A stretch of 64,000 nt of DNA from Saururus chinensis (taxonomy: Eukaryota; Streptophyta; Magnoliopsida; Piperales; Saururaceae): assembly GCA_035235625.1 (NCBI GenBank), contig CP141149.1, forward strand, positions 20,215,893-20,279,892, written 5' to 3'. The notes under the pieces are model-generated. The model was not told the DNA's origin, did no database searches, and saw only the letters and a program-made list of their open reading frames with translations. Position numbers and translations under genes: made by a program. Below, piece after piece: positions 12,647-24,495 of this stretch (position 1 is its first letter; each line of letters starts with the position of its first letter).

Positions 12647-14050
12647 AGTTCAACATAAATGGTAATTCACTAATTACTTTGGTACTTTGGCATGTAGTAA
12701 AGAACTTCCCAATGAATAGCAATTTGCCACTAAGTTCACAAATAATTGGTCAAACTGACGTAATTTTGAAGACAAAATTCGTTACTTTGTCGGTTAAAGT
12801 ATGAAAAGTTAACGACAACTAATTTGCAATCTAATTGGTGATGTTATTGACAATTCCCCAACAAAAATGTGTGAATTCACCAATGAACTCGAAAATGAAT
12901 TGCTAATCAGTTGAAGAGAAAGGGATTTTCAATAGTATTGATAATGGTATTCGTACAGTATTTATAGGAAGTGCCCTCGGAGACAAATCCGGGGTGAATC
13001 CCTTAAGAGTATTACAGAAGATCATGTATCGTATGAGAATATTACATAGGATCGTAATATGAGTAAAAAAGGAAAATGTAATAGGGTAAGGATTTGGTGT
13101 CCTTAATATCAGTGATTAATTCTTGCAACATTGACCAATTGTTGAAAAAGTATAAATCTGGAAAACAATGTAATCAGCAACGACAAAGTCGCTAGTTCAT
13201 TGGAGAAGGAAAAGGCAATATTTTCAAAACCTTTTCATGCAGACAAAACACATAAAACTGATCTTGGCCTTATTCCAGAATTTGGGGATGTTTTTTGTCT
13301 GAATAACTCATATTGCCTGTGCAATCAACCAGAAGATAAATTTGATGCAACTGTTTAGTTTAAGAAGGCAATCAATTATTGCAGCTAAGTGATTTTAGGT
13401 CGAGTTTTCACCTACTAGATACGACATGATAAAATTAGACCACAACACTGAAACTAGAATATCAATTGGTGATTTATACTTGGCCCATAAATAATATCTC
13501 AAGTTCAAGTATATAACTAGTTAATTTCAACTAAATGATTTGAAGTTGAGAATTCTCCCATCTTAAGATGTTAAAATAGGTTTTTCACTATTTTTGTTAA
13601 AAAAATCACTTGCAGAATAGTGAATACTTCACATCCAAAATATGGAAAGTTGCCCTCTTTTGTCAAAAAGTAATTTACCTCAAACAAGGACAAGTCTGGC
13701 TCACATGACCAAGCAAGTCCATTTGGATAAGAATATGCTCTGGGCCCATCTTACTACCCATCATCTTCGTCCCTAATTTAATGTGTCTATTTCGTATTAA
13801 TCAATAGAGGTGAGAGGTCCGGTGGAGGTTGGGATTGGGCCTTGACAGGAGAAACCCCTTTGTTTGTTTTTTTCTTCTGTAAGTTGGGTTGTGGACCATT
13901 TTTCGCCGTCCTTAGCTGAAAAGCCTGAACCCCTATTATGAAGTGAGTAAATGATGGTGGCTAGTTGACATCAACCTCAAGACTGAATTGATGATTTGAT
14001 GGCCTTATCGGCATGAACAGGCGATAAAGGAGGAATTTTTCATACTCTAA
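12647..14050. other. unassigned AT-rich stretch
   Basis: There is no frame above background, no splice-bounded exon and no tRNA-like fold. The text repeatedly uses phrases such as AATTCACCAATGAACTC, which hints at old degraded repeats, but no boundaries can be drawn. Confidence 0.4.
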
Positions 14051-14109
14051 TGTAACAATGAGCCTAGCATAAATAAGGTATATAAATTCTTAATATTTAA
14101 GATTGAAAG

Positions 14110-14460
14110 TTAATACTCATTAGCGCCCAACATTATTTTTATAGATGAAGGATTCTCGTGGGTACCTTATGCTCGTTTATTGTAATATTAAAAATACTTT
14201 CAAAAAATATTTAATAATTTATAAAATTATTAAAATCCCTAAAATATAAAAATTTAATTTAATAATTAATCTTTGAGATTGATAACATATAAATTAGTGC
14301 TCATTAGCACCAGCCATCATTTTTATCGATAAAGAATTCCTATGTATACCTTAGGCTGAGGTTATTGTGAGAGTAGAATATTAAAAACTCTTCCTACAAA
14401 ATGTCTAATAATTTATAAAATTATTAAAGTCCCTAAAATATGAATATTGAATTTACTACC
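14110..14460 (+). repeat. two diverged direct repeats, period about 185 bp
   Basis: Two direct copies start at about 14121 and 14305. Both contain CATTAGC(G/A)CC(C/A), then AATAATTTATAAAATTATTAAA and TCCCTAAAATAT. Related phrases with AGGCTCAT occur at 15255 and 44025, so this is a dispersed family. A short inverted piece (GAGCCTAGCATAAATAAGGT at about 14059 against ACCTTATGCTC at 14164) suggests a foldback origin. Confidence 0.5.
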
Positions 14461-14649
14461 CCATCCATCTCATTTTGAAAAACTAGATTAGAAGATGAGA
14501 TGGAGGGATTACTCCTTTGTCCCATTTTAATAATTTTATTTATTTAAAATATAAATTTTATAGAACACTTAGAATCACATACTCCTACTAAGGAAGGAAG
14601 ATATTAAAAACTTTCTAGTTATTAGGGGGACAATTTTTTTTACATGAGA

Positions 14650-14940
14650 CGATTAAAATATGACGAAGAGGGCATGCTTTTATCTCGTTAATCAAGTGTC
14701 ACAAATTCGCTAGCGAGACTTACCAGACATTAGGATTAACACAAAGCTTAAACCACATTAAAACTAATAGAATACGACAGACGTAGTATGTTTTTATCTC
14801 GCCAATCATCAAAATTAATAAAATACGACACATAGGGTATTTTTTTATCTCGCTAATCAAGTCTCAAATTGGTTAATGAGACTCATTGGGCATTAGGAAT
14901 TTAGGATCACCACAAAGCTTAAACCACATAGAAGTTAATC
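14650..14940 (+). repeat. tandem duplicated segment with TTTTTATCTCG motif
   Basis: Three partial units at about 14655, 14772 and 14820 each read roughly AATACGACA...GTATTTTTTTATCTCG. The first and third continue into GACATTAGG or GGCATTAGG and then CACAAAGCTTAAACCACAT. This looks like local duplication of an old repeat. No coding content is visible. Confidence 0.5.
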
Positions 14941-14949
14941 GCAAGACAA

Positions 14950-16114
14950 TTTTGACTTATCTCAATTTGGTCAGCATTAATCAATGGATCACGTAAGTAA
15001 AATAATGAGGTCCGATTGGCACATTCCTTGATGTATTTAATTTTATGTATGCTATGCTGATATGTTTTTAAACAACATAGGAAGAGCTTTTCATGCTCCC
15101 CTCTAAAACAATGAGCTCAATATAAGGAACACAAGTGAGCACTTGATATTTGAGATGTGCACATACTAGAGCATGTTAGTACTAGTACCATTGGCGCTAA
15201 CATGTGCATTATTTATCTTATGGATAAAGGTCTATAAAGGTCATTCTTTATGCTAGGCTCATTTTTAGAAAAGGAGCATTAGAAAATACTTCCCCTCGAG
15301 TAATGCTATGTAAGCATCCACCATGCTTGCAAATATGCATTGCCCTAAGCGTGAGACATGCACAATGTTGCGAGTGTTTGTGTGACAACATATATGGCAA
15401 TTTACCTTAGAAAAATAAAATAAACTAAATTATTTTGGTGGCCGGGCTCAAGTGGGTTAGCTAGGCTTGGTCGACTAGGTGCTAGCGTCATTATGATGTC
15501 AACCTTTCTTCTTCTCATATTTGTTCCCTTCCATCATTGCCCAATGCCTCCTCTTCCTCTTCCTTTGTTGCCTTCCATCTCTACCATTGCCTCCTCGCTC
15601 TATGCTCCATCTTATTCTTTCTTTCCCTCTTCCTCTACTGGTCTAATCGACTAGTCTCAAGAACTCAATGACTCAGCTAGACCGACATGACCAAGAGTCA
15701 TGGTCTGAAACTCCACTCCTTGCGACCTATTACATGTTTTAAACACATTGCCTGGACATGGAAATTAAAGTAATGGGGGCGTGTTATAACGATGCAATTG
15801 CAACTAGTGTTTTAAAAAATAGCCCGGCCTAGTTGATCAAATCCAGTCCAATTCCTTGATCATTTAATTATAAAAATCCGATCAAACCGGTAAAATATTG
15901 ACCTGGCCACCCATGAAAAATATTTTTTTGAAGAAGGGACAACGACTCCATGTCCCAACACAGAAAATTCATAGTTTCACTTCAACTTTATTTTTGGTGG
16001 AATTATTTTTTATTTGAAAGCAAGGATTCATGAAATTGTGGCTTATTAGTAGAGATGTCATTGAGTTGGGTTCGGCTCTAGTTTTGATAAACTTGAATAT
16101 GAATCCAGCATCAT
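14950..16114. other. unassigned stretch
   Basis: I see no gene. Around 15490-15620 there is a pyrimidine-rich patch (CTTCCTCTTCC types) without splice-consistent coding on either strand. The rest is AT-rich with no clear element boundary. Confidence 0.4.
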
Positions 16115-16872
16115 TGGTTGTTTGTGTACTAAATTTTTGTAAGATTTCATTGATTCCATCTTAATTTTGGCTCGAATTATCAGAATCATATTTATGTGTA
16201 GAAGGTGGATGAAATTAAAAATTCTGCCTAGAAGTTGATTCTAAGTCATTTTGAGCCAAAATTCACCGAAATCAGTCAAAATCACCGAATCACCTAATGA
16301 GGTGATTCCGTCGATTCCAGCTCCCAATCCTCGTTCTAAAAATTATAGATTTTGTTATTTTTCAACGGTTACCTCTTATATCGATTTGAACATCGAGAAA
16401 CATGCCATATAGGTGGGGCCTACTTTAAAAGTTTAAAATCATATACCATTTGTGAGATCTTGTTTGATATAACTCAAATTTAAGAGCGTAATAGTATCAA
16501 AAATGGAATTGTGATCAGCTAGTGAAGCTTCATCAGCATAGCTACTGGTAAAGCAATGCCAGCCAATCAATTTTTCAAAACACGTGATATCATGTGACCG
16601 CATATCTCCTAGTTTACACATGTAGCTATAAATGCACATGTTTTGAAAAATTGATTGGATGAGGTTGCTTCACCCGCAACTACACTGGTGAAGCTTCACC
16701 AGCTGATCACGGTTCTAAAAAATGTGCATATCTGAGTTAGGGAGAGATTTATATTAATTTTAAAATTGGGTTTGATGCGATATCCGAATTTATTCTAATT
16801 TTTTTTATTACCAACAATAATTCACATTTAGCCATGAAATTTTAGAATTAATGCTAAAAATTTTCACTTTCC
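16115..16872. mobile_element. MITE family M1, copy 2 (interrupted)
   Basis: This copy resembles 12111-12646 from GGTTGTTTGTGTACTAA through TTACCTCTTATATCGATTTG to the end. It is longer because a second, different MITE sits at 16506-16715. Removing that insert and one target copy restores the alignment with copy 1. The left terminal repeat is worn. Confidence 0.6.
16506..16715. mobile_element. nested Mutator-like MITE with 9-bp target duplication
   Basis: This 210-bp foldback has the left arm GAATTGTGATCAGCTAGTGA and the right arm, on the other strand, GAACCGTGATCAGCTGGTGA. The arms extend about 80 bp through AAGCTTCA and CAATTTTTCAAAAC. It is flanked by TCAAAAATG (16497-16505) and TAAAAAATG (16716-16724), a 9-bp duplication with one mismatch. 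That length and the G-start terminal repeats fit Mutator-like elements. Copy 1 of the host MITE has the unoccupied site (ACCAAGAACG then TACATATC), which confirms the insertion. Confidence 0.75.
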
Positions 16873-16978
16873 TTTTTAAAAAATCCATCTGTAATGTAAA
16901 TCTAACTTTAACATTATTAGGGTCAGGTTACCTGAAACCTAAACCCGACTCAAATAGTTATTTAAGTTAATTTTAAAA

Positions 16979-17330
16979 GAGTCTTGTTTATATGAGCTCA
17001 GACTCATATACGCCTTCTATGGGTCGTCGGATTTACATGCCGCGGCTTATAATACTCATGGGTTTAAATGCCCATGAGTATTATGAGCCGCCGGATGTAA
17101 ATTTGACGGCCTATGATTCTTGGGCTCACGTAGGCATATATGAGCCCGGGCTCATATAAACCTACGTAAGCCTGGGCTCTATGGACCGTCGGATTTACAT
17201 TCAGTGGCCCGTAATACTCATGGGCATTTAAACCCATAAGTATTATGGGCCGCCAGATATAAATCCAATTGCCCATAGAACCCAAGCTCACATAGGCGTA
17301 TATAAGCCCGAGCTCATATAAACAGGTCTC
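16979..17330. mobile_element. 352-bp foldback MITE with inner palindromes, upstream of CCR4
   Basis: The terminal inverted repeats are GAGTCTTGTTTATATGAGCT and, read from the right end, GAGACCTGTTTATATGAGCT, followed by TATACGCCT in both. The flanks TTTTAAAA (16971-16978) and TATTAAAA (17331-17338) are an 8-bp near-duplication with one mismatch. Inside are further palindromes, such as ATACTCATGGG...CCCATGAGTAT centred at about 17066, and GGATTTACAT units in both orientations. It is non-coding and ends about 570 bp before the CCR4 start codon. Confidence 0.7.
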
Positions 17331-17610
17331 TATTAAAAATACAATTCAAATTGAACCAATTTAAGTTACTCAGATAGCCTAGTGACATCCCTGATTAACT
17401 TGGGTCGACGGATTTTTAAAAGAAAAAAAAGGAACCGGTTAAACCGGTGTCGTCGCCCAATGGAAACTCCACCAACTCGGGGAACTCGACTTCAAAGATA
17501 TTTTTTTCCTTTTTCAAAAAAAAAATACTGAAGAAAAAGTCGAAAAACTTTTCCCCCAAAACCCCCATTCGAACTGTTCTTTGCTGTTTGAAGTCTTCCC
17601 TCCCTCTGCA

Positions 17611-17619
17611 AAACCCTAA
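17611..17619 (+). promoter_or_regulatory. telo-box in the CCR4 5' region
   Basis: AAACCCTAA is the plant telo-box, often found near the transcription start of housekeeping and translation-related genes. Here it follows a pyrimidine-rich run (CTTCCCTCCCTCTGC), as is common near plant start sites. The transcription start itself is not determined. Confidence 0.45.
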
Positions 17620-17773
17620 TCGTCCATCCCTAATTTATTAAATTTGATTCGGAACTTGCAGGGCACGGAGTAAAGATCACTATTTTCTGCAATTTCGTTT
17701 AGCACTTGTTGTTGTTGATTTTTGGGGAATTTTTGGGATACCAGTTGATGCTGGGGGATTGCAGTAGGTGGTG

Positions 17774-17902
17774 ATGGCGGGTCCGCCGCGCTTCCGCCTG
17801 TGCTTTGGTGGATTCGGGTCGGAGAAGGAGGAGTCTTTGGACGGTGGTTTTGGGGGAATCAGCGACGCGCCGCGGGGGGCGAGGGAGAGGAAAGCATGCT
17901 GA
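17774..17902 (+). promoter_or_regulatory. upstream ORF overlapping the CCR4 start codon
   Basis: An ATG at 17774 opens a 42-codon frame (MAGPPRFRLCFGGFG...) in a different frame from CCR4. It runs past the CCR4 ATG at 17896 and ends with TGA at 17900-17902. If the mRNA begins upstream of 17774, ribosomes that use this uORF would stop just beyond the main start, which normally lowers translation of the main frame. The frame relation is read directly from the sequence; the effect is inference. Confidence 0.55.
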
Positions 17903-20900
17903 GCCTGAGCGTGCACCGGGTGCACCTCCCGTCCGACATTCCGGTCGTGGGCTGCGAGCTTACGCCCTATGTGCTGCTGCGGCGCCCGGACAACTCCACC
18001 ACCGACGAGGAGGTGCCGGAGTCGGCCCCGCTCGATGGATGCCACTTGAGATACAAGTGGTACAGTTTTTTTGTCTTCTGTTTCTTTTTCATAAATTACT
18101 GTTCTCATACCCTCCATGGTCCTCTTCCCTGATGAACATAAGTTGAAAAGATTCAATTGTTGACTTGTTACCAGAAGACTTAATTTTTTTTCTTCTGTTT
18201 TGGACATTTTTATGGAATTGGGCTGTATTTTTGCCCCTCTTCTAGCAAATGGTTACTTGTAAATAATCAGAACTGAGATTTTATATAATTGAATATTGCA
18301 GTGACAGTAATGTAACTGAAAACATATTGATGAGCAGGATGATGGATCTCTTTCTAGCTACTAAGACACTATGTGGATAGCCGGCTTTCCTAGTCGCTAT
18401 AACTCATTGAATTCTCTTTTGTACTAATTAATTGTTTGGGCTTCAATTTAACATGTATGTTTTTGTTTTTCGGTGTACTTAGATTGCTCTTTCCTTTTTA
18501 GATTACATTTTAGATTACACTTGACCTCCTTAGTTGCTGGCAAAAGATTTTTGTTTATTATCCTGTTCCTGCTTTTATTGGCTCTTTGTTTTATTTATTT
18601 CAAATTCGACTCCGTTTTTTTTTTGCCTGAAGGAGTAGCCTACATACTTCAGCTGTTTAGTTTTGTCTGTTTTGCAGGTATCGTATTGAAAGTGACAGAA
18701 AAGTTGCTGTGTGCAGCATGCACCCAACTGAACAAGCAACTTTGCAATGCTTGGGCTGTGTAAAAGCCAGAATTTCTGTTTCCAAGAGTTACCATTGCTC
18801 TCCCAGGTGCTTTTCTGATGCATGGCAGCATCATCGGGTTTTACATGAACGAGCAGCTAGTGCTGCTAATGAAAATGGAGCTGAAGAAGAAGAGTTATTT
18901 GGGCGGCTTGGTTCTTCTGGTCTCACAAATGTCAATACTGGTTCAGGTCCTACTGCATTGAGCACTAGTTTGAGTAACGGTTCTACCACCCCTGTCTATC
19001 CTGCACCTGTGACTGAAAGGAGCAGCAATGGGGAAACGTGGTTTGAAGTTGGGCGTTCCAAAACGTATACCCCAACTGCTGATGATATTGGACATGTTCT
19101 GACGTTTGAATGTGTTGCAGTAGAAGCAGAAACGAAAATACCTGTGGGACCTGTGAAAACAATTATGTCATCACGAGTCATTCCAGCTCCCTCACCTACC
19201 CCTCGGCGCTTGATTCCTGTTAATGGAGTTGATTCGATGGGGCTTACTGATGTGGATTTTCGAACTACTTCTCATGGAACATGCAGTGTACTTTCGTACA
19301 ATATTCTGTCTGATGTATATGCTTCAAGTGAATTATACAGCTATTGTCCATCATGGGCCCTGTCTTGGGCCTACCGTAGGCAGAATCTTTTAAGAGAAAT
19401 CATTGGCTATCGTGCAGACATCATATGCCTTCAAGAGGTAAAGTGGTTTCTGCATGGTAAAAAATATAGCGGTGCCATTTCTATTGTGCTGATAGTATAT
19501 TTTTTGTCGTGCTAAAGTGGATGAGATTTTATCTACTAAAGAAATATACAAGTCTAACAAAACTAGAGTGGAAACATTGACCAGAAAGTTTTACCACTGT
19601 GTTGACAAAAATATTAAGTCTATGGCATCTGTTTATGGTTTTCTTAATCAACAGTTTTGCGTGGATACCCTAAAGCAACTATTTTTTCTACACCTGAAAT
19701 ATTAAAATATTGTACTATGTTAATATCACTTCTTTGTATACGTTTTATTGATTGTTGCTTTAAGAATATTAATTTGTTAGCTTTTCATTCCTAGAGATTG
19801 ACAACATTTTAGTATCATATATACTTAGATATTTTTTTTGTCAGTTGTTCTTCCACCTACAAGGTAAGAAAACTCATAGATTTTATGCTAGAAAGGCAAA
19901 TGTTAATATGAAAATTTAAGCAAATTTACTTATCTACTATGTGGCTAAACAAGAGAACTGTATATTGAAGCTGCCAAGAGGAGCTACTTAAAGCATGTTT
20001 GGCAACCCTTTGAAAACCAATGCCTTTCCTTTGCAACCCTCCTCTTGAGGAGGGTTGTTTTTCAAAGTTACTTTCCTTGTGATGTGACATTTTACACTCA
20101 CAAGGAAAATGACTTTGGTTTTCAAAGTGGTTGCCAAACAGGCCCTTAGTATACAAATAACTGCTTTGCAGCACTGTAGTTACAAGAAGGGGATGCAATT
20201 TCATGAAGAAATAATAATATTCTACACAATCAGTTGAATATAATGAAATTTAGCTAGGATTGTTTTTACTACATTCAGAAACGAATACTAGAATCTTTGA
20301 GGACTATAGTCGTTAAGAATCATGTCAGCAGGAGCGTGTTCATGTTCGTCATTGATTCAACAAAATTTTGACCTTAATGTAGTAGGACTTCCTTTCTTTC
20401 AGGTTCAAAGTGATCATTTTGAAGAATTTTTTGCCCCAGAACTAGATAAGCATGGGTATCAAGCGCTTTACAAGAAAAAGACAGCAGAGGTTTGAAAAAA
20501 ATATAGCGCTTCTTTGAACTCGTCATTTTTTCTTTTGAAGTGTTAGGGGTTAGTGGTTAGGACAGAACCCTACATTTGAATCTATTGGGATTTCTTGAGA
20601 TGTCTTACTGACATAAGGACAAATGCTGCAAAAACTGGAACCTTTAGTGTTCTTTTTAGCTCATGACACTCTTGCTGGTTCCAGGTCTTTGGTGGAAATT
20701 CATATGATGGTTGTGCTACCTTCTTCCGTAGAGATAGATTTTCTCATGTGAAGAAATACGAGGTATAATTTAATAAATTGACATATCTAGACTTTTATTT
20801 AAACTCAGCTAATTGATTGCATTGTTTTATCTAGGTCGAGTTTAATAAGGCTGCACAATCTTTAACTGAGGCAATGGTTCCAAGTCCTCAGAAAAAAACA

Positions 20901-22589
20901 ACTTTAAATCGGTTGCTTAAGGTAGCATTTTATTTTTTTAACTTAAGTTAGACACATCTTTTCTTTTAAATTTTAGATAGTGTGATACTTATAATCATTA
21001 CTGTTGTTCCTGGCAATAGGATAATATCGCATTGATTGCAGTTTTGGAAGCAAAATTTAGTAATGATGGAGCTGATACTCCTGGAAAGCGGCAACTCATT
21101 TGTGTGGTAATAACTGTTAGTTCTTCGGTGTATATCCCCTGTCTTGGAGGGTTGTTTATATGCTGGAACAGTGATGTTTAGGAGCTTATTATTCTTCAGT
21201 GTATATCACCTTTTTTGGAGGCATGTTCGCTGTCTCCTATTTTTTCAGACATCTAAATGATGAACACTATTATTAAGTAGAATATTTCATAATTTACACT
21301 TTTCAGTGAAGGCAAAGCTGTGGTTAATGGCATCTGACCTTAAATACTTTGAAAAGAGACATAAAAGCCTTGGGTTTATATCAACAATAGATGAGGAAGA
21401 GCTATGAAACAGGTGGAACATGTTAAGTGCATATACATCTAATTTATCAAGAGTGAGGAGAGCCCGTTTCTTCTTAGATTTGTGTGATTAGATGGGTAAG
21501 AACTATATTAGGGGCATGGCTACATGTTAAACTTTCTTTTACTATGAGCTTTGCATTGCTGTCCCTCTTTATTTAGTTTATATTTGTGAGTGGTCAACTT
21601 CTTTGCATCTGCAATTTTTTTCTAAGAATTGGTGATTTCCTTTTTCCATGCCATCACTACAGGCAAACACACATGTAGATGTTCACCAAGATCTTAGGGA
21701 TGTTAAGCTTTGGCAGGTGCTAACCTACGTCTGTACTTTTGTTATAACTGTTTTTCGTTCTTATGCTTACCTCTTGAACCTGTTGGACGCAATTTGTATT
21801 ATCTCAGGTTCATACACTTTTAAAAGGTTTGGAAAAAATAGCTGTCAGTGCGGACATACCTATGTTGGTGTGTGGAGATTTCAATTCAGTTCCTGACAGG
21901 TACCTGAGATGTAGCATTAGATGAGCAAAACTGAGTCAGATTATTAATTTTTTTTAGCAGATGAAGTTGTTGCACTATTAAAATAAAGGAAAATATGACT
22001 TTGTTTGCAGTGCTCCTCATGCCCTTCTTGCTTCGGGTAAGGTGGATCCAACTCATGCTGACTTGGCAGTGGATCCCCTGGGAATTCTGCGTCCCGCCAG
22101 CAAATTGACACATCAACTTCCCTTGGTAATTTTTGCCCGTGTGCTATTTATTTATTTTTCCTTTTCTTGCATCATTTGGTGGGCATTGATACATTAGGTA
22201 CTGCAGGTCAGTGCTTACTCGTCCTTTGCAATCCCAGTGGGAGGTGGAATCAGTTTGGAACAGCAACGGAGGAGAATGGACACCTCAACCAATGAACCAT
22301 TGTTTACAAACTGTACAAGAGATTTTATTGGCACTGTTGATTACATATTTTATACAGGTACTCTCAGTTTCTGGCACTGGTGGAATATTTCTTTGGGTAT
22401 TTAGCTGGTACATTTGCTTTTCTGATGTACCATGTTGGTTCAGCTGATTCATTAATGGTGGAATCGTTGTTGGAGCTTGTGGATGAAGATAGCTTACGTA
22501 AAGATACAGCACTTCCTTCTCCAGAGTGGTCATCAGATCACATAGCACTTTTGGCAGAATTTCGTTGCAAGCCAAGAACAAGGCGTTAA
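17896..22589 (+). CDS. CCR4: CCR4-type poly(A) deadenylase (carbon catabolite repressor protein 4 homolog)
   Basis: This is a nuclease subunit of the CCR4-NOT complex that shortens mRNA poly(A) tails. Exons: 17896-18059, 18678-19437, 20403-20489, 20685-20762, 20835-20921, 21020-21106, 21663-21716, 21808-21899, 22011-22125, 22207-22357, 22444-22589. All introns are GT-AG and the exons sum to 1821 nt, 606 residues, like Arabidopsis CCR4a/b (about 600). Residues 67-111 hold a Cys/His-rich MYND-like finger (C79-x2-C82, C95-x3-C99, H107-x3-H111). The exonuclease-endonuclease-phosphatase domain starts near residue 256, with Asn263 (SYNILSD), Glu308 (CLQEV), Asp463/Asn465 (CGDFNS) and Asp590-His591 (SSDH), all expected catalytic positions. 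The start is the first in-frame ATG; the frame is open further upstream but has no ATG. Intron 2 carries a MITE. A uORF overlaps the start. Confidence 0.95.
19991..20145. mobile_element. Tourist-like MITE in CCR4 intron 2
   Basis: The 155-bp element has 16-bp ends AAGCATGTTTGGCAAC and, from the right, GGGCCTGTTTGGCAAC. Each is followed by inner pairing (TTTGAAAACCA, TTTCCTTGTG). It is flanked by TTA on both sides (19988-19990 and 20146-20148). TTA target sites and GGGCCTGTTTGG-type ends fit PIF/Harbinger (Tourist) MITEs. It lies well away from both splice sites. Confidence 0.65.
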
Positions 22590-24057
22590 CATAGAGGGTA
22601 TGCATAGAACTGTCATTAAATGCTCTGTGTTTCAATTCCGATACTTCTATTGGATATATTTTTCTCAGGATGGCTATTGCCTATATATAAGAATTGAAGT
22701 GGTAAAAAACCCCTTTTCATCAACAGATTGGCTGATATAAGAAATTAGTCAAAATGACTGGCGTTGCAGTTCTACCTTTGCCCCTATTCCATTAAAGGAC
22801 TCTATTTTTTCACTGAGTGCGACTTGAGGATTATATAAATATTGTGGCTTTTATATCAAAATGTATTAATTTTGGAAATGGCTTTCTAGATATTAAAGCC
22901 TTTGGTCCATTCATTAGTGAGGCTTGTTTATGAAACAAAAAGATTTAAGCTTCAATCATCGCAGCAGGTGATCAGATATTATAGTAAGCATTTGCTTAAT
23001 AGAACTGTTCTGTTCTTTGATAGGATAGAGCAACTAAGAGTCATTTTTCTCATGTCTGAGAACTGTGGAATTTGGGTATGAGCATCTATAGGCTTACTTT
23101 AAGAGCCCCTTAGGTGAGCTGAAAATTGAGCCCAGAAATGAGGATGAGTTAAAAATTGAGCCCAGAAATGAGGAACTGAATCCTATTTATGCGTGTTCTG
23201 CAGTAGTGGTAGCATTTTCACTCTCGATGTAGAAATCTCATAGAATGGAATAAAGTGTCTCATTTTTATGCTTTGCTCATCAGTTCATAACTAAGAAATG
23301 CACGGAAACTAATCAGGCATGAATTAGCAACCCTCCACTTGTCTGTTCTTTCACCTTTAACCCACCTCCTCACTAAGTTTCCCTTGCTTCTCCTGGATAA
23401 ATGGGCGACTGGCAACTTAGATAATTTTTTACCATTTTATAATTTTGTGTAATGATTGTTTAGGTCCAGATGCAGTTTGCTTCTTTTTTTTTCTGGGATT
23501 GCTTTACTGGTAATCTTCAAATTGTCAAAAAGATGTTTTGTAAAGAGCTTATCGTTATCAAATCAATGGCTCCAAAATGTTGTTTTCTTTTCTCTCCTTT
23601 AATGTTGAGTCTTGTGGAGACATTTTGAAAATACCTAGGGATATTGTTTTGCTGTATTTTTTTTAGAGTTTCATTTTGGTTGTATTTATTTGAAGATGCA
23701 CTACTTAATATCGCTCATTTCACATAACTTCAATATAATTTGTGAAGATGTTTGGCCCTGTCATCTTGTTGCTGTTGTTGCCACATTGCTGAAGGCTGTT
23801 TTGTTGGTGTAGTTAAAAAATAACCACATTCTTATATTGCGATGTACATTTGAAATTTGCTTTATTTCATAAGAAATATGGTTGCCAATTTACAACTGTG
23901 GTTTCCGTTAGTCTGGAGTACCTATATAATGCTGCAATTATAGTTGCATTTCTTGAATATTTCATCATTTGATGTTTGATTAATTCTTTAAATGATACCT
24001 AATTTTATTAATTTACGAATATTGCATAATTTTTTATCCACGACAGTTTGTATTATG
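22590..24057. other. CCR4 3' untranslated and intergenic sequence
   Basis: This AT-rich sequence follows the CCR4 stop. The transcript end cannot be fixed by eye. No frame with recognisable protein content is seen. A short direct duplication (AAATTGAGCCCAGAAATGAGGA) lies at about 23124-23174. Confidence 0.4.
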
Positions 24058-24362
24058 GACCCGTTGAGGTGTGAGGTACCGATAACCAACTTTGCTCCCA
24101 TGAGTAGTCCTTTGTGTCTTCCCTATGGGTGCCTGTATTAAGCGGCTTAGCCTCCTGTTAAGTTAATGGACAAAAAATGCATTATTTTTATACACGACTG
24201 CAGATCCTTTGCTAAATCTAATGTGTGATGCCATAATGGTGTTTGTAGGAAACACTAATGGACCTGTCGAGGTGGGAGGTACCAACATCGCTCTGTGTGG
24301 TCCTTGCGTCTTCCCATGGGGTTGCCTGTATTATGCCACTTAAGTTAATGGATTAAAATGCC
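24058..24362 (+). repeat. direct repeat pair, period about 203 bp
   Basis: The first copy starts GACCCGTTGAGGTGTGAGGT (24058) and the second GACCTGTCGAGGTGGGAGGT (24261). Both continue with TACC, CTTTGTGTCTTCCC or CTTGCGTCTTCCC, then ATGGG and GCCTGTATTA, and end TTAAGTTAATGGA. The copies are diverged. The origin is unknown; no terminal repeats are seen. Confidence 0.6.
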
Positions 24363-24495
24363 TTGTCGGGAATTTTGCCGGTGTTGTGTTCTATATACAA
24401 AGTTAACGGCCCATGCATGTGAAGCTCATATTTAGCATGTATTTGTTTTCCATTTTCTTTTTTAATTTTTCTCTCTTGGCTGTCAATTCCCATAG

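Noticed and set aside
14456..14512. Short palindrome CCCATCCATCTCATTTT...GATGAGATGGAGGG next to CTCCTTTGTCCCATTTTAA
   Set aside because: It resembles Stowaway-type ends, but the pieces are too short and the outer partner and TA duplications could not be established.
17800..17895. In-frame N-terminal extension of CCR4
   Set aside because: The frame is open back to 17800 but has no ATG; the first in-frame ATG is 17896, and homologues start there with an MLS-type N-terminus.
17680..18207. 175-codon minus-strand frame opposite CCR4 exon 1
   Set aside because: It is the antisense shadow of a GC-rich coding exon and its 5' region; the + strand has homology and splice evidence.
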